Assembly (NCBI GenBank): GCA_900073065.1
Contig: FJOG01000002.1
Span: 2,994,460-3,058,459 of the forward strand
Origin: Phialocephala subalpina
Lineage: Eukaryota > Ascomycota > Leotiomycetes > Helotiales > Mollisiaceae
DNA: 64,000 nt
Direction: 5' to 3'
Shown: in pieces, positions 33,201-43,438 of the stretch
How the letters are laid out: each line of letters opens with the position of its first letter
Numbering within the stretch: position 1 is the stretch's first letter
The notes under the pieces: model-generated
Databases searched by the model: none
What the model was told of the DNA's origin: nothing
What the model saw: the letters and a program-made list of their open reading frames with translations, nothing else
Made by a program: the position numbers and the translations under genes

Positions 33201-33688
33201 TTTGACTCGATTCGGAACGTTCCTCTTTGCCGTCATCCTGACATTCTTTTTCCAAGATTCAAGATCCCACGGAACATTCAGACTTGGGCTGCCCAGAGTT
33301 GTGATCTCTCTCAGAACATTGGGGTAGAATTTTGAGACCTGCACAGTGTCAGCATTATTCGTCTAAACATCGATACACTTACTTCCGAGAATACAAAAGA
33401 TGTTGTTTTGACAACATCAACATTCTCCATCTCATAGTCGCTGATATCTTCATCATAAACTTCATTATAATCACCATCGCCCTCAGATTCAGGAGGTACC
33501 GGCCATGACGTCCACGAGAGGGTTGGAGATTCACTGCTCTCCAATTCATCCTCGGTATTTTCGTCGAAGTGTTCTTCCATAGCAGGGTCGGAGTCCTGAA
33601 AGCTCCATTTCAATGTCCTTTGTCTTGTAGGTGATGGTGATGGTGAATCGAGGTCGTGATTGAAGCGCTTCCGTGAATTTCCTTCCAT
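30240..33688 (-). CDS. DNMT1-class cytosine-5 DNA methyltransferase with BAH domains
   Basis: Seven exons (33688-33383, 33338-33051, 32991-32014, 31968-31695, 31645-31494, 31434-31358, 31161-30240) give 998 residues. An acidic N-terminus precedes two BAH-like regions (YHNQVDIDGIAYYPRDFVL to QHGSDIAVLNQMASPVELF, and IHDFVYIFEERD to CWVRPYAEIV). Methyltransferase motifs are I DIFSGAGGLSLG, IV GGPPCQGFS with catalytic Cys, VI LLENVKG, VIII STRKRVIFW, IX REDARAMSFPD and X GNAVPP. The motif order and ENV box resemble DNMT1/Masc2/DIM-2 and not RID, whose motif VI differs. It transfers methyl from S-adenosylmethionine to C5 of cytosine in nuclear DNA. The fourth intron uses GC-AG. It is shorter than classic DIM-2; a phylogeny would settle the subfamily. 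Confidence 0.92.
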
Positions 33689-34751
33689 CTTTGGGGAGCT
33701 GTAAATCGAATAGTGAAGGAGTTCTCTAGTCGAATTCCCAAAGAGGCTAAGATTTTAAAGTGGAAAGTAGAAGCAAAGTTAAAGGTATGGTAGACGGAGA
33801 ACTGTACAGTAGGTATCAGCTTCTCATTGTAAGACGCAGAATGAGGGCTTCTCCTCCTGACAAGGACTGATTTGAATGTTTGTAACTTTGGAGTGGCTGC
33901 GGGGTAACTTACCTACCACTTCACAAGTGTTGAATAGATTTGAAACTCTGAAGCTCGTGAATGAGCCCTAATAATGAATTGATGAACTTGTATAGGTTGG
34001 GTGTGCTTGTAATTGTTGATGTTCTCGTGATCGTCGGTTCGAGAAGCAGTGATAGATAGGTGCGCTTCGCTTAGACTGAGGTGCCCAGAACGCTGCGTTG
34101 CTGCATATCTTTGATGTAAAGTTGAATGGCAAAAGGTGTTGCAAAATGAGTTGGTATGAGTAGCTGGAAGCTTCCCCGGGATCAATAACAGCTCGTTTTG
34201 GGCGCCATTGAAGTCGAGTGTTCGAAGGGGCGACGCGGCTAGGTCACGACAAGTTGAAGATGGAGGAGGTTGCCATAGGCCAAAGAGAGAGAAATGGTGA
34301 GTGATTGAGGTTGCAAACTTCCACTTTGAGGGCACCTATGAAGGTTGTGAGGTAGTAGAGAGGTCCAGGAGTTTAGCATGAAGCCAGCGATTTGACGGAG
34401 AAAAAGGGGCTCGCTTAAAGTTCACCACCCTATGAACTTGCGTTCCCATGTCAATTGAGCTACGGGTGAAAGTGAAGTTGAGGCAATAATCTCTTCTCAC
34501 TTTGGATGAAAGTTGACGCAACGGGAAGCTGGTCTCTCTGAGATTGTTCGCTGATGTTGTGGCACTCGTCCATGTCTCTATCTCAATTGACTTGACTTCT
34601 GGATGTCAGTGTACCAATCTACGCCAAGGGCTTTCTGTTACATCTCATAGTTCGGCACCTTGGGATTGGGTAGTGCTGTAAAAGCAATGCCATGAATGCC
34701 AATGCGCAATCTATGATGAGTCCCTCACCCCGATGTCCAACTTGGATCATC
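33689..34751. other. Intergenic, no gene seen
   Basis: This is the promoter side of the methyltransferase gene. A 140-codon minus frame at 33913-34335 has biased low-complexity sequence and no family signs, so it was not accepted. Confidence 0.4.
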
Positions 34752-35994
34752 TTATCCGCCAAACTCTTTCTTGGTCATGCCCTTTACCCCGCTTCCGACT
34801 TTGAAGCTGAATATGTTCCCACCCTCATCGAGTCCTGTCTCGTCTCCTGTTCCTTCCCTAGCCGAGGTGATGAAGAGTGTATCATTATCTTTGCCGCCCC
34901 ATGCTGGGCATGTTATGGCCTTCCCCGCGAATACGATATCCTTCAAGTGTTTGGCTATTGGATCGAAAACCACTTCAGGTGAAGGGTCAGTGATTGCAAA
35001 CCGGTATCAAATTGATGGCTGATAAACTTACTGACCCGACCAGTGCCATATACGGAGACGTAGAGGTTTCCAGCAGCACTGTGGAGGTCAGCAACACACG
35101 AGACACAAATCCGAGCTCTAACTTACTCTACCACCATGCCGTCCGGCTCTCCAACAGTTCCAGCCATATCTGCCAGTGTCCTCCTGTTCGAGATTGAGCC
35201 GTTTTCAAGATCAAAGTCAAAGGCATACATCTTCTGTCCTACCGAGTCGTTGATGTAGACAATCGAAGGTCAGCACATGATTGAGAACAGATCCTCTTGG
35301 ACTTACATGTCTTGTTGTCAGGAGACCAGTCTACCCCGTTACCACAAATAAACCCACTCGCCATCTCATGCAAGCTTCCATCAGGATCGTATCTCCAGAG
35401 TCGTCCTTTTGGTGAACCGTAACTCTGGGGAAGGTTTCCAGCACCATAGACCATCGCCTGTCCCCGTCAGACTTCAAGCGCATCAAAGTAATTCTCTCAA
35501 CGAGCGTGGGGCACTCACCTTCTTGTCAATCTCCGCCAGCCAAAATCTCCCCTTCGCATCAACCCCTCCATCATTGAATCTCCTCTCCCCTCTCTCCTCC
35601 TTCGGAATGATCTCCTTCACAATCTCCAACTTCCCAGTCTTCTCATCCATGAAAGCCACTCCACCGTAGTAAGCACAGATGTAACTCCTAGGCACACCCT
35701 TCCGGAAGTAATGTACCGTGACCGAGTCCTCAAGAACCAAGACTCGTGCTTCACCTTTTGGTGCGTCGGTATCGGGGTCAATGTGCAGGATGTGTAGCTC
35801 GGGAGGCTCTTTCAAGGCATCAACCCAATGGAGGGTCGAATCATTTGCACGGTATATTGGTGCTTCTCCAAGTACCATGGGTCCACTGTGTCCAGGTGAT
35901 CAGTCAGAGTGCTGGAGATATTGCGGGTTTCAACTCACTTGCTGCAACGATACCACGCTTTGCCGCCTTCAATTGTTTGAACTGTTTCTGACAT
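34752..35994 (-). CDS. SMP-30/gluconolactonase-like beta-propeller enzyme
   Basis: Exons 35994-35939, 35885-35519, 35457-35307, 35259-35127, 35078-35032 and 34972-34752 give 324 residues. SMP-30/regucalcin proteins are six-bladed propellers that bind a divalent metal and hydrolyse sugar or other lactones. Typical parts are GEAPIYRANDSTLHWVDAL (metal Glu), RRFNDGGVDAKGRFWLAEI (Asn/Asp of the active site), GNGVDWSPDNKT, YINDSVGQKMYAFDFD (metal Asp) and PDGMVVDAAGNLYVSVYGTG. The intron 35260-35306 starts GTAAGT and has a CTGAC branch word but ends TG, not AG. No AG acceptor keeps the frame open. Either a rare GT-TG intron or a damaged acceptor is present. There is no signal peptide, so it is cytosolic. 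Confidence 0.88.
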
Positions 35995-36883
35995 TTTGTC
36001 GAGGAGGAGACAGTAGAGAACTGTGAGAACCTGTTTCGAGGTTCAGTTGTCGATTCCACGAGTCGTTGATTAGAAGATGACTTGCAGGGTCCAAGCCAAG
36101 AATACAGGTTGATGCTGACGGTAACCCCCACGCTACCCCCACCTTTGTCTCGTGAAAGCTCACAAGTTCAACGTTGCTTCGTGTCTTAAACTTCACGTCA
36201 GTTCGTGTTGGGTCCTTGCGAGAAGATGCGGTAAACGGGTCCAGAAATTGGAAATAGTCTTGGAACTGGAATTGAACAACAGTGAAGTTGAGTAATGGGT
36301 CACATGACGCCTTACCCTGCCTCTTCAGGATAGCTTCCCGCGCTAGCGCCTGCCCCTTTTACTTCGAGCCACCTATTCTCTTTTCTCAATCATCCATCTT
36401 ATTCACGCCCTAAAAATCTATCAACGACAAGGTAACAACCCCTTCCGAAGAGATGCGAGTGTATCTCGGAGCTAAATCTGTCTCTTTCAACGCGTCTCAA
36501 TTCTGCCTTCCTCGGCCGATCACGATGGAAGCTCGCGACGCGTCTGCTCTCCTGTAGAGACTCAACACACCACGAAGCCGTGAATGTGGTTCAAGAACAA
36601 AGTCTCGACTCTATTGTGAGTCTCAAGAGCTGTTGCATTCTCCCGCCACTTACTTCCGTGGCAAGTGAGGTTGGTTCGTGACATTTTCAGCCACATTCCT
36701 GAACCCCGCCATTTCTGGAAGATCGTGGATATAAGCAACAATTTTCGTGTAGCATGGCTCAAGCTATCCTTATCATCACTCATTCGAATCGCTCTGGTTC
36801 TATCATTGTCAGTCTTTTCTCCATTGTCGGAACCTGAGAGCACAAGATCTCCATTGAGATTCCAACCCCACGCTCACTACATT
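35995..36883. other. Divergent intergenic region
   Basis: An open frame extends upstream of the following gene's ATG to 36665, but the signal peptide at 36884 argues that it is leader. No other feature was found. Confidence 0.4.
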
Positions 36884-38561
36884 ATGCGTTTTGTTCAACT
36901 TCTTTCCTGCGCTTCTGCAGTAAGCGCCTTCGACTTCCTCCCAGACATATTCCAGCGACGAAACCGACAGCAGGTCTGCCAGGTGTTCACAATAATTGAA
37001 TATCCGTGCGAGGTCTCGACATGGGTTGCCTCAAATACAACGCTTTGGATCGAGTCTTGTTCGACATCAATCTCCGTCACCAACGCGCCGACAGGTTTCA
37101 GCACCACGCTAACTTCAACAACTACACTTGGAGTTACGACCACAACAACAGTTACACTTTCGTTGCTTACGACTGCGGCAACGCTCTCAACTACAATTAC
37201 ACTTCACCAGCCGCCGCCGCCTACTTCGACATTGAACCCCCCAACAAGCACGCTTACACTCGCAAATGGAACTACTTCCACAACTCCAGCAGCTTCGATA
37301 GCTGGAATTGGCTCAACAATGGAGCTCGCACCGTCTGGTACGATATCCACTTCCACCTCGAGTCCTGCTTCTTCAAGTTGTGTTCCGTCCACAAACTATC
37401 CCCCGTAACTATTTAGACTTCTTCGAGGTCTACAACTTGACAACCAACACCTCTAGCGCTGAGTTAATTCCTTCGAACACCACATATATCATAGAAGTCA
37501 CGTCACCAGTACTCACTGCAGAGAATAACGGAGTGAAAGTCTTCCTTCTCAGCGGAGGCGGCATCACCTACAACCCCGATCTGGCTATTCAAGTCTTCTT
37601 CTACAATGGTATACTGTTCTCTTCAGACGCGTACTTCGGGGTTCGATGGTATGCTACAGACATCGCTGATGGACATCCTGTGTTTACCATTCAGCAATAC
37701 GCGGCAAATTCACAGGTGATAGCGAGGGATTTTTCGACTGTCCCAGGTACGATGGACCTGGTTTGGAACAATTGCGAGTTTGGAAACACGGATGTTATCT
37801 TCCAATTCGAACCCGTGGACGGCCTCGTTCACTCCTGGTTCAGCGGCACTCCGCCACCGTTTGGGAATAGTGTCGTTGTGACGTTGGTTCTTGAAGCTCC
37901 GACCAGCACAGCAGCAGTGTCAAGCTCAGCTTCGCCGATCATTACAGTTCTATCATCAAACCCCGCTACCTCGTTTGCGACGTCAAGTTCCGCTTTGCCG
38001 ACATACTCTCCACCTTCAACATCTAGCCTCCCTGAGTACGTGTTCTTTCGTCGACAATAGCGATATCTTTGTTAACTATTTAGGAGCAATGACATCCCTG
38101 CGAACACCACATATCTTTTGGAGCCATACTTTGAGCCCAGTCCTGGAATTTTCGAGCCATATTATATTGCAAGCACGTACCTCACAAGAACTGGTGGTAC
38201 TGTAACGGGTGCCGCTGGTGCCGTTAACGTCTTCTTTGTTGACGGCGGTTTGGCTGCGGCGGATCCGATCTTCATTTATGGATTCTATGCTGCAAATCAA
38301 GTTGCAAACGTCGCACCGTACAACGAGCCTTTCCAACTTATGGAGTACCTACCTAATGCTGGGTTGATCACGAACACATTCACAATGACGACAACTACTC
38401 CGCCTCTTTTGATGTGGCAGAATTGCTTCGACAGCAGTGCTGCAGAATGGGTCCTGGACTCGACAACTGGCAACATTTACGTGGTCTTTAATGGCAATGG
38501 TGCTATAGGACCGTTGCCCGTCCCGATTTCCCTCGCTCTGATCCCATACGGGAATCCTTGA
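36884..38561 (+). CDS. Secreted Ser/Thr-rich protein with two related modules
   Basis: Exons 36884-37376, 37417-38035 and 38084-38561 give 529 residues. A signal peptide (MRFVQLLSCASAVSA) leads into a Cys-containing segment and a long Thr/Ser/Pro region, likely O-glycosylated. Two modules follow. One has IPSNTTYIIEVTSP, VFFYNG, YAANSQVI and DLVWNNCEF. The other has IPANTTYLLEPY, VNVFFVDGG, YAANQVANV and LLMWQNCFD. The shared order IPxNTTY ... FF ... YAA ... WxNC indicates an internal duplication, with a Ser/Pro linker between. The first intron is only 40 nt (GTTGTG donor), so that junction is less certain. Both introns end in AACTATTTAG. It is a likely wall or extracellular protein of unknown function. 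Confidence 0.75.
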
Positions 38562-39190
38562 AGCACGAGCATGGTGGTTGCTGGTCATCCGCCGAAGACG
38601 TTCGATTGACGCGTACTCGTGGATATGGCGAGTCTATTAAATAGTTTCGTTCTTCTGTTTTATAAATGTAAGGTCTATGCTACCCACTGCAAATCCCTCG
38701 AGTTCAAGTAGCATGTGTTCTCTGACCACTTTGTGTTTACCTGTGATATTTTATCCATTACGGCCACGCTCACTTACACTCTCGTGCTCTCAGACGCCGA
38801 GTGAATGTATGCGAAGAGTCTCCATTATCATTCCCTTTGCATGCATATTTGTCATTCGCGTGGTACCACCGAAACATTGACGAATCCTTCGGTCCAAGTT
38901 TTCAGGGAACAAGTCCGATCATCCGTTAGTCCTTGAGGTAAATGATTCAAAACTTGTCAGTTCTGGTGACTTAGTCAGCTTGTGTGAATGGAAAATATAT
39001 GGACGGCCTATAAATACAATTTCTCCTTAACCAAATTTACCTTCCTTCTACGTTCTCCTAGCACAAATAAAAGCACGCCAAGGCAAGGCACAAGACACAA
39101 GACACACAACTATCACCTACACAAACAACTTCTACATACACAACAGTTGAAGCCAGATTAAGGTCTGCAGAACCTGTAACGAGAGTGAAA
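38562..39190. other. Intergenic, no gene seen
   Basis: A short TATAAATA word at 39010-39017 lies 175 bp before the acetyltransferase ATG. An A/C-rich CACAAGACACAAGACACACAAC stretch near 39090 is untranslated leader. Confidence 0.4.
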
Positions 39191-39829
39191 ATGCCCGAAA
39201 AAAACGAGTTTACAGCCGAGGGTCGCAACAAAGACGGCAAGTTCACCCTCAAGTTGCGCAATGTTTCTTCCTCGGAAGCGAGGCAATGGCGCATCCTGTC
39301 GACGGACCTCTTGAACCAGAAATTCGATCCTTCCCATGGCAAGAACTTGAAAGATCACGTTTTGGACGAGGAAGAAATAGTGCTACAAATAAAAAAGGCG
39401 CAAGCCGAATCTGACATATGGCTTTTCATCATCGACCCAACCAACAAGCACGATGTGCCGGAATTACGGGTTGAGGGTGGTACTATTGTGGGCTCTTGCC
39501 AGCTCTACTGGGAAGGAGACACTGATGGATGTCACATTTCTTGCATAATTCACCATAGATTCCTTCGAAATGGCTATGCGAGAGCAGCACTTGGAGCTGC
39601 CATCGATTATGCATTTTATACGCCACATATGAAACAGGAAACAGTGATTTTGGAGACGATGAAGACAAATGCGCCTTTTAGAGGTCTCATGGAAAGTCTT
39701 CAACTAAAGGATCGGGAGACGCCAGGTTCCTACTGGGCACAGGCGGATTCACCAATCGAGAGTGTAATGTACACTTTTGGCGAGGTGAGGTGGGAACAAG
39801 CGAAGAGAGACGCAGCGAACATGAAATAG
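39191..39829 (+). CDS. GNAT-family N-acetyltransferase
   Basis: A single-exon frame of 212 residues. The start is the ATG at 39191, which follows an A-rich context; the frame is open 6 nt upstream. The central part fits the GNAT fold: VEGGTIVGSCQLYW (strands 2-4), then HHRFLRNGYARAALGAAIDY, where R-N-G-Y-A corresponds to the acetyl-CoA pyrophosphate loop (Q/R-x-x-G-x-G/A), then ETMKTNAPFRGLMESLQL, the late Asn-containing helix. RimJ/RimL-like relatives acetylate protein N-termini or small amines. The acceptor cannot be inferred. No signal peptide; probably cytosolic. Confidence 0.78.
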   Translation: MPEKNEFTAEGRNKDGKFTLKLRNVSSSEARQWRILSTDLLNQKFDPSHGKNLKDHVLDEEEIVLQIKKAQAESDIWLFIIDPTNKHDVPELRVEGGTIVGSCQLYWEGDTDGCHISCIIHHRFLRNGYARAALGAAIDYAFYTPHMKQETVILETMKTNAPFRGLMESLQLKDRETPGSYWAQADSPIESVMYTFGEVRWEQAKRDAANMK

Positions 39830-40512
39830 GTTAGGAAATAGGAGAGGTGAAAACTTTAGGCCACTTGGTAATTTTGCGATGATTTAATGCTACGAGCGAT
39901 GATTTGAAAAGCAAACAATGTAATTCGTATCAAACAAACTCTACCACAAACCTTGTCGAAGTGAGGTTGGATAAACGTCTCGCTCGCTTGAAAGTAAAAG
40001 GGGCAAGGTTCGCGCCCCTCTCCAACATCGCAATGAGCTCTTCCACCCCTCGTCGACACAAACGCTGCATATGCATGCAACGACCCTGCATCCCAAATTT
40101 GCTGTACCAAATCGGAACTACGATCCCAATCTCTCCACCATAATACGCCATCCCAATGCCGTCCCGAAAATAGTTTCCTTATCTTAGCTGCCCCTCCTTG
40201 CCCCGCGCTCTGCTAACGCATCATCTCGTCATTGCTCTTATCGCTTTGACCGGGTATGTAACACTGCATCCCACCTTTCTTTGGGTTTGTACTCCATACA
40301 ATAACCTTTCTTCCTCTGACTCCAATCGCTCCGATTGCACGTAAAGTTTGAGTGGAGTTGACTCGTGCTTCACGCCCCTGTTGTGTCAGAATGGAGAAAT
40401 GGCGTTGACCCCATTTTCTCCCCCACCTTCAATTTTCCTCCCCGAGACAATTTTTATATCTTCACTCTAAAACCCCTATATCATATAAATCATCACCAGC
40501 CCACGCTCAACA
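39830..40512. other. Intergenic, promoter of esterase
   Basis: A TATATCATATAAATC stretch at 40477-40491 lies 22 bp before the esterase start codon. No coding sequence was recognised. Confidence 0.4.
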
Positions 40513-41669
40513 ATGGGTTCAGTAACTCCCCTCGGTCCCCAACCCCCATACTTCCTGCACCCCTCCATTCAGGAAAAACTTGACCCCGTCTACGCAGCTT
40601 TCTACAACAAACACATCTTCGATAAGCAACAAGTTCACTTGCAGCCTGTTGCTGCGTCGAGAACTTCTGGTGTTCTAATTCCTGGCGCTGGACCGAAATT
40701 ACCTGTTGGGAAAGTCGAGGATTTGAAGATTAAGAGAAGGGAGACAGATGGCCCGGATGTGCCGATTAGGGTGTTTACGCCGGAGGGGGAGAGGTCGAGT
40801 GAGGGGTGGCCGGTTATGATGTATTTTCATGGTGGCGGATGGGTTTTGGGGAATATTGATACTGAAAACGTTGTGTGCACCAACCTTTGCAATAGAGCGA
40901 AGTGTGTGGTTATTACTGTCGACTACAGGTAAGAACATACCCCCATTTTTACTTCTTTCTCTTCTACGTCTCATAATATTGAAGTCAAACGCTGACACAG
41001 AGGGAATGGTAGACTAGCACCAGAAAACCCCTACCCAGCCGCCGTCCACGACTCCTGGGAATCCCTCCTCTGGCTCCAAACAACCGGCTTCTCCCTCCTC
41101 CATCTCAATCCCGCGAAGTGCGCGATTGGCGGTTCTAGCGCAGGAGGAAACCTAGCTGCGATAATGTGTCACAAAGCCGTTTCCGCTCCAGCCTCTGTCC
41201 CAAGATTCCTGGTCCAGCTTTTGATTGTACCAGTAACGGATAATACTGCTGAGACTTCGAGTACTTTGTCTTGGAAAGAAAATGAGTTCACGCCAGCCCT
41301 GCCGGCAAAGAAGATGATGTGGTACAGATGGCATTATCTCCCGAATGAGAATACGTGGGGGGAGCCGGAGGCGAGTCCGTTATTATACGAAGACGGGTGG
41401 GAAAAGCAGCCTAAGGCGCTGGTTGTGGTGGGGGAGTTGGACGTTTTGAGGACGGAGGGAGAACAGTATGCGGAGAAGTTGAGGAATGCTAGGGTCGAGG
41501 CTGATTTGAAGGTGAGTGGATGATGGGGAGAGGTTGGAGAGATATGCTAACAATGGGACAGATATTCAAGGGAATGCCGCATCCGTTTTTGGCGATGGAT
41601 GGGGCGTTGCAGCAGGGGAGAGATACGATCACTGCTATGGTTGAGAAGTTGAAGGAGTCGTTTGCTTAA
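40513..41669 (+). CDS. HSL-type alpha/beta hydrolase (esterase/lipase)
   Basis: Exons 40513-40928, 41013-41511 and 41562-41669 give 340 residues. The hormone-sensitive-lipase family is shown by the oxyanion motif YFHGGGWVLG, the strand VVITVDYRLAPENPYPA and the nucleophile elbow GGSSAGGNLAA. The catalytic Asp lies in VGELDVLRTEGE and the His in GMPHPFLAMDG. There is no secretion signal, so it is probably cytosolic. Such enzymes hydrolyse short-chain esters, lactones or xenobiotics. The first intron (84 nt) splits an Arg codon between VDYR and LAPE, a common place in this family. Confidence 0.93.
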
Positions 41670-41959
41670 GGCAAGAATGCAGGAGAGTTTCTGAGTGTGG
41701 AAAGGACATTGTTGGCCTGATATATGTCGAAGTGTTGAGGGAGATTGAAGCGAAATGTTAAAATGATGGACTTAGCGTTGAGAACATGTCCGAAAAGGAA
41801 GAGTGTCATAGAACGAGATGTTCGGACACTAGACTCAATAGATAGATTGATATTTGAAAGTTTGACCTAAGATGAAGTAGCGATACAAGAAAATCGCGCT
41901 CTAGTACTTGCCAGACACTCCAAGCTCCCTGGTCCGCCCCGCCCTTCTTTCCCTCATGT

Positions 41960-43152
41960 TCACAACCCACCAAGCAGCCCCAGCGCCGGCGGGTTCGGTC
42001 CCAGCGCCGTCCTCAAAACTCTCGCATCCTCCACATCAACAACCCTCCTCCCCTCCGTTGTCTCAGCCCTCCACCTCCTCCACTCAATCTCACACTTATT
42101 CACTATATCTAGTGCTGTCGGTCTATCAGCGGGATGCTGCATCAACATCTTACCCACAATCTCTCTCAAACCTGGAGAGAATCCTTTGTCGTTTAGTCGG
42201 GATATTTGCCAATTGTGGGAGTAGAAGCGGGGAGGAGGGATGCCGGTCATCATTGTGTAGAGGGCTGCGCCTAGGGAGTAGATTTCGGAGGGCCGGGTCC
42301 AGGAGGTTGTGTTGTTGTATATCTCCTGTCGCAAATATTAGTATACTGAATACGGCCTTTGACTTTGATGAAGAGAAGGGAGACATACAGGAGCCCAAAA
42401 ATACTGTTTCCTCCTCGGCTGCCCCCTATCACACTCCGCAAGCGCCATCCTCCCCCCATACATCCCCGTAACCCTCGCCTGCTGAAATCCACCCAACTTA
42501 CACTCCCCATACGTCTCTCCATTCAACGCCCTCTTAAACCATATCTGAGATGGTGTAACATCCATTATCAAAATCGGCATCCAGTCATCATCATGCGGCA
42601 TCCATTCGCCTGGTATACCAATCGTTTCCTTTATACCGAAATGGAGCCAGAGGAGGGCTCGTGAGATGGAGCGTAGGACGTGCCAGCAGAGAGACTCGGG
42701 GAGCGAGAAACGTTGAAAATTCTGCGCGGAAAGAGAGAACCATGCTGCTTCGTCGTGGAAGGGGGGTAGTTATTTGGGTCTGGTAATTTGTACGCTAAAC
42801 AACCAGCATCCATATCTTCCCATACCGTGATATCCGAATGTTTCCCCAAGTTACCACTAAAATTTCCTTCTTCAACGGATTTGTGTACAACATCGACCAA
42901 AGATATGATGTTTGGATGGTTGAGGATTCGAGATAGGGAGAGAGCGGCAGTTGGGAGGATCGCGGTGGCAAGGTTGGTTGATATCTTTGATTTACTTTTG
43001 TCCATTTGGATGGCGTCTTTGCAGACCATGTTGGGGATCTTTGTTGCGAGGAATTTTTGGTTGTCGGAGGCGCGGAGGACTTGGATGGTGGAGGCTAGGG
43101 ACTGAGGCTCCTCTGGATCGCGGGGTATGTAGCGAGGGTGGATGGAAGCCAT
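41960..43152 (-). pseudogene. Kinase-like protein gene with homopolymer frameshift
   Basis: Segments 43152-42389 and 42325-41960 are joined by a 63-nt GTATGT intron. The N-lobe Lys is in FLATKIPNM. The C-lobe has LIMDVTPSQIWF in place of HRDxKxxN, LGGFQQA in place of DFG, an APE motif (WAPEIY) rebuilt exactly by the intron, and IYSLGAALYTMMTG. Loss of the DFG Asp and of the catalytic-loop Lys and Asn points to a pseudokinase even if translated. The reading frame shifts at six G (42761-42766; C6 on the coding strand). Adding one base would connect LPDPNN to FHDEAAW. A sequence error in the run would turn this into an intact pseudokinase gene. Confidence 0.7.
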
Positions 43153-43438
43153 GTTTGCGATGGTAGTTGGGACTTGAGTATCTGGTGATGATAGCGAATG
43201 ATGAGTATGAGGTATTGATGGCTGTATTGATCGTGTTGATTTGAAAATGATCCTCGGGAAGAAAGTCGCGATTTTGATGTGGGCAAATTGGGAAGGCAGG
43301 AAGTGTGGAATGTAAATAACTCCTCAAGATATGCAATGTCTCACTTCTCTTGGAACACCCAGTCTAGAATGGACAAGAAACTTAGAAAAGGATATTTGAA
43401 CTCCAATCGCCATGCTAGGCAAACCCTCCATCAGCTTC

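Noticed and set aside
30240..33688. Assignment of the methyltransferase as RID (RIP-defective type)
   Set aside because: Motif VI is ENV and the C-terminal motifs resemble DNMT1/Masc2/DIM-2, not the RID/Masc1 pattern.
33913..34335. 140-codon minus-strand frame
   Set aside because: Biased composition, no domain, no splice partner; lies in the promoter side of the methyltransferase gene.
36665..36883. N-terminal extension of the secreted two-module protein
   Set aside because: The ATG at 36884 begins a proper signal peptide; an upstream extension would bury it.
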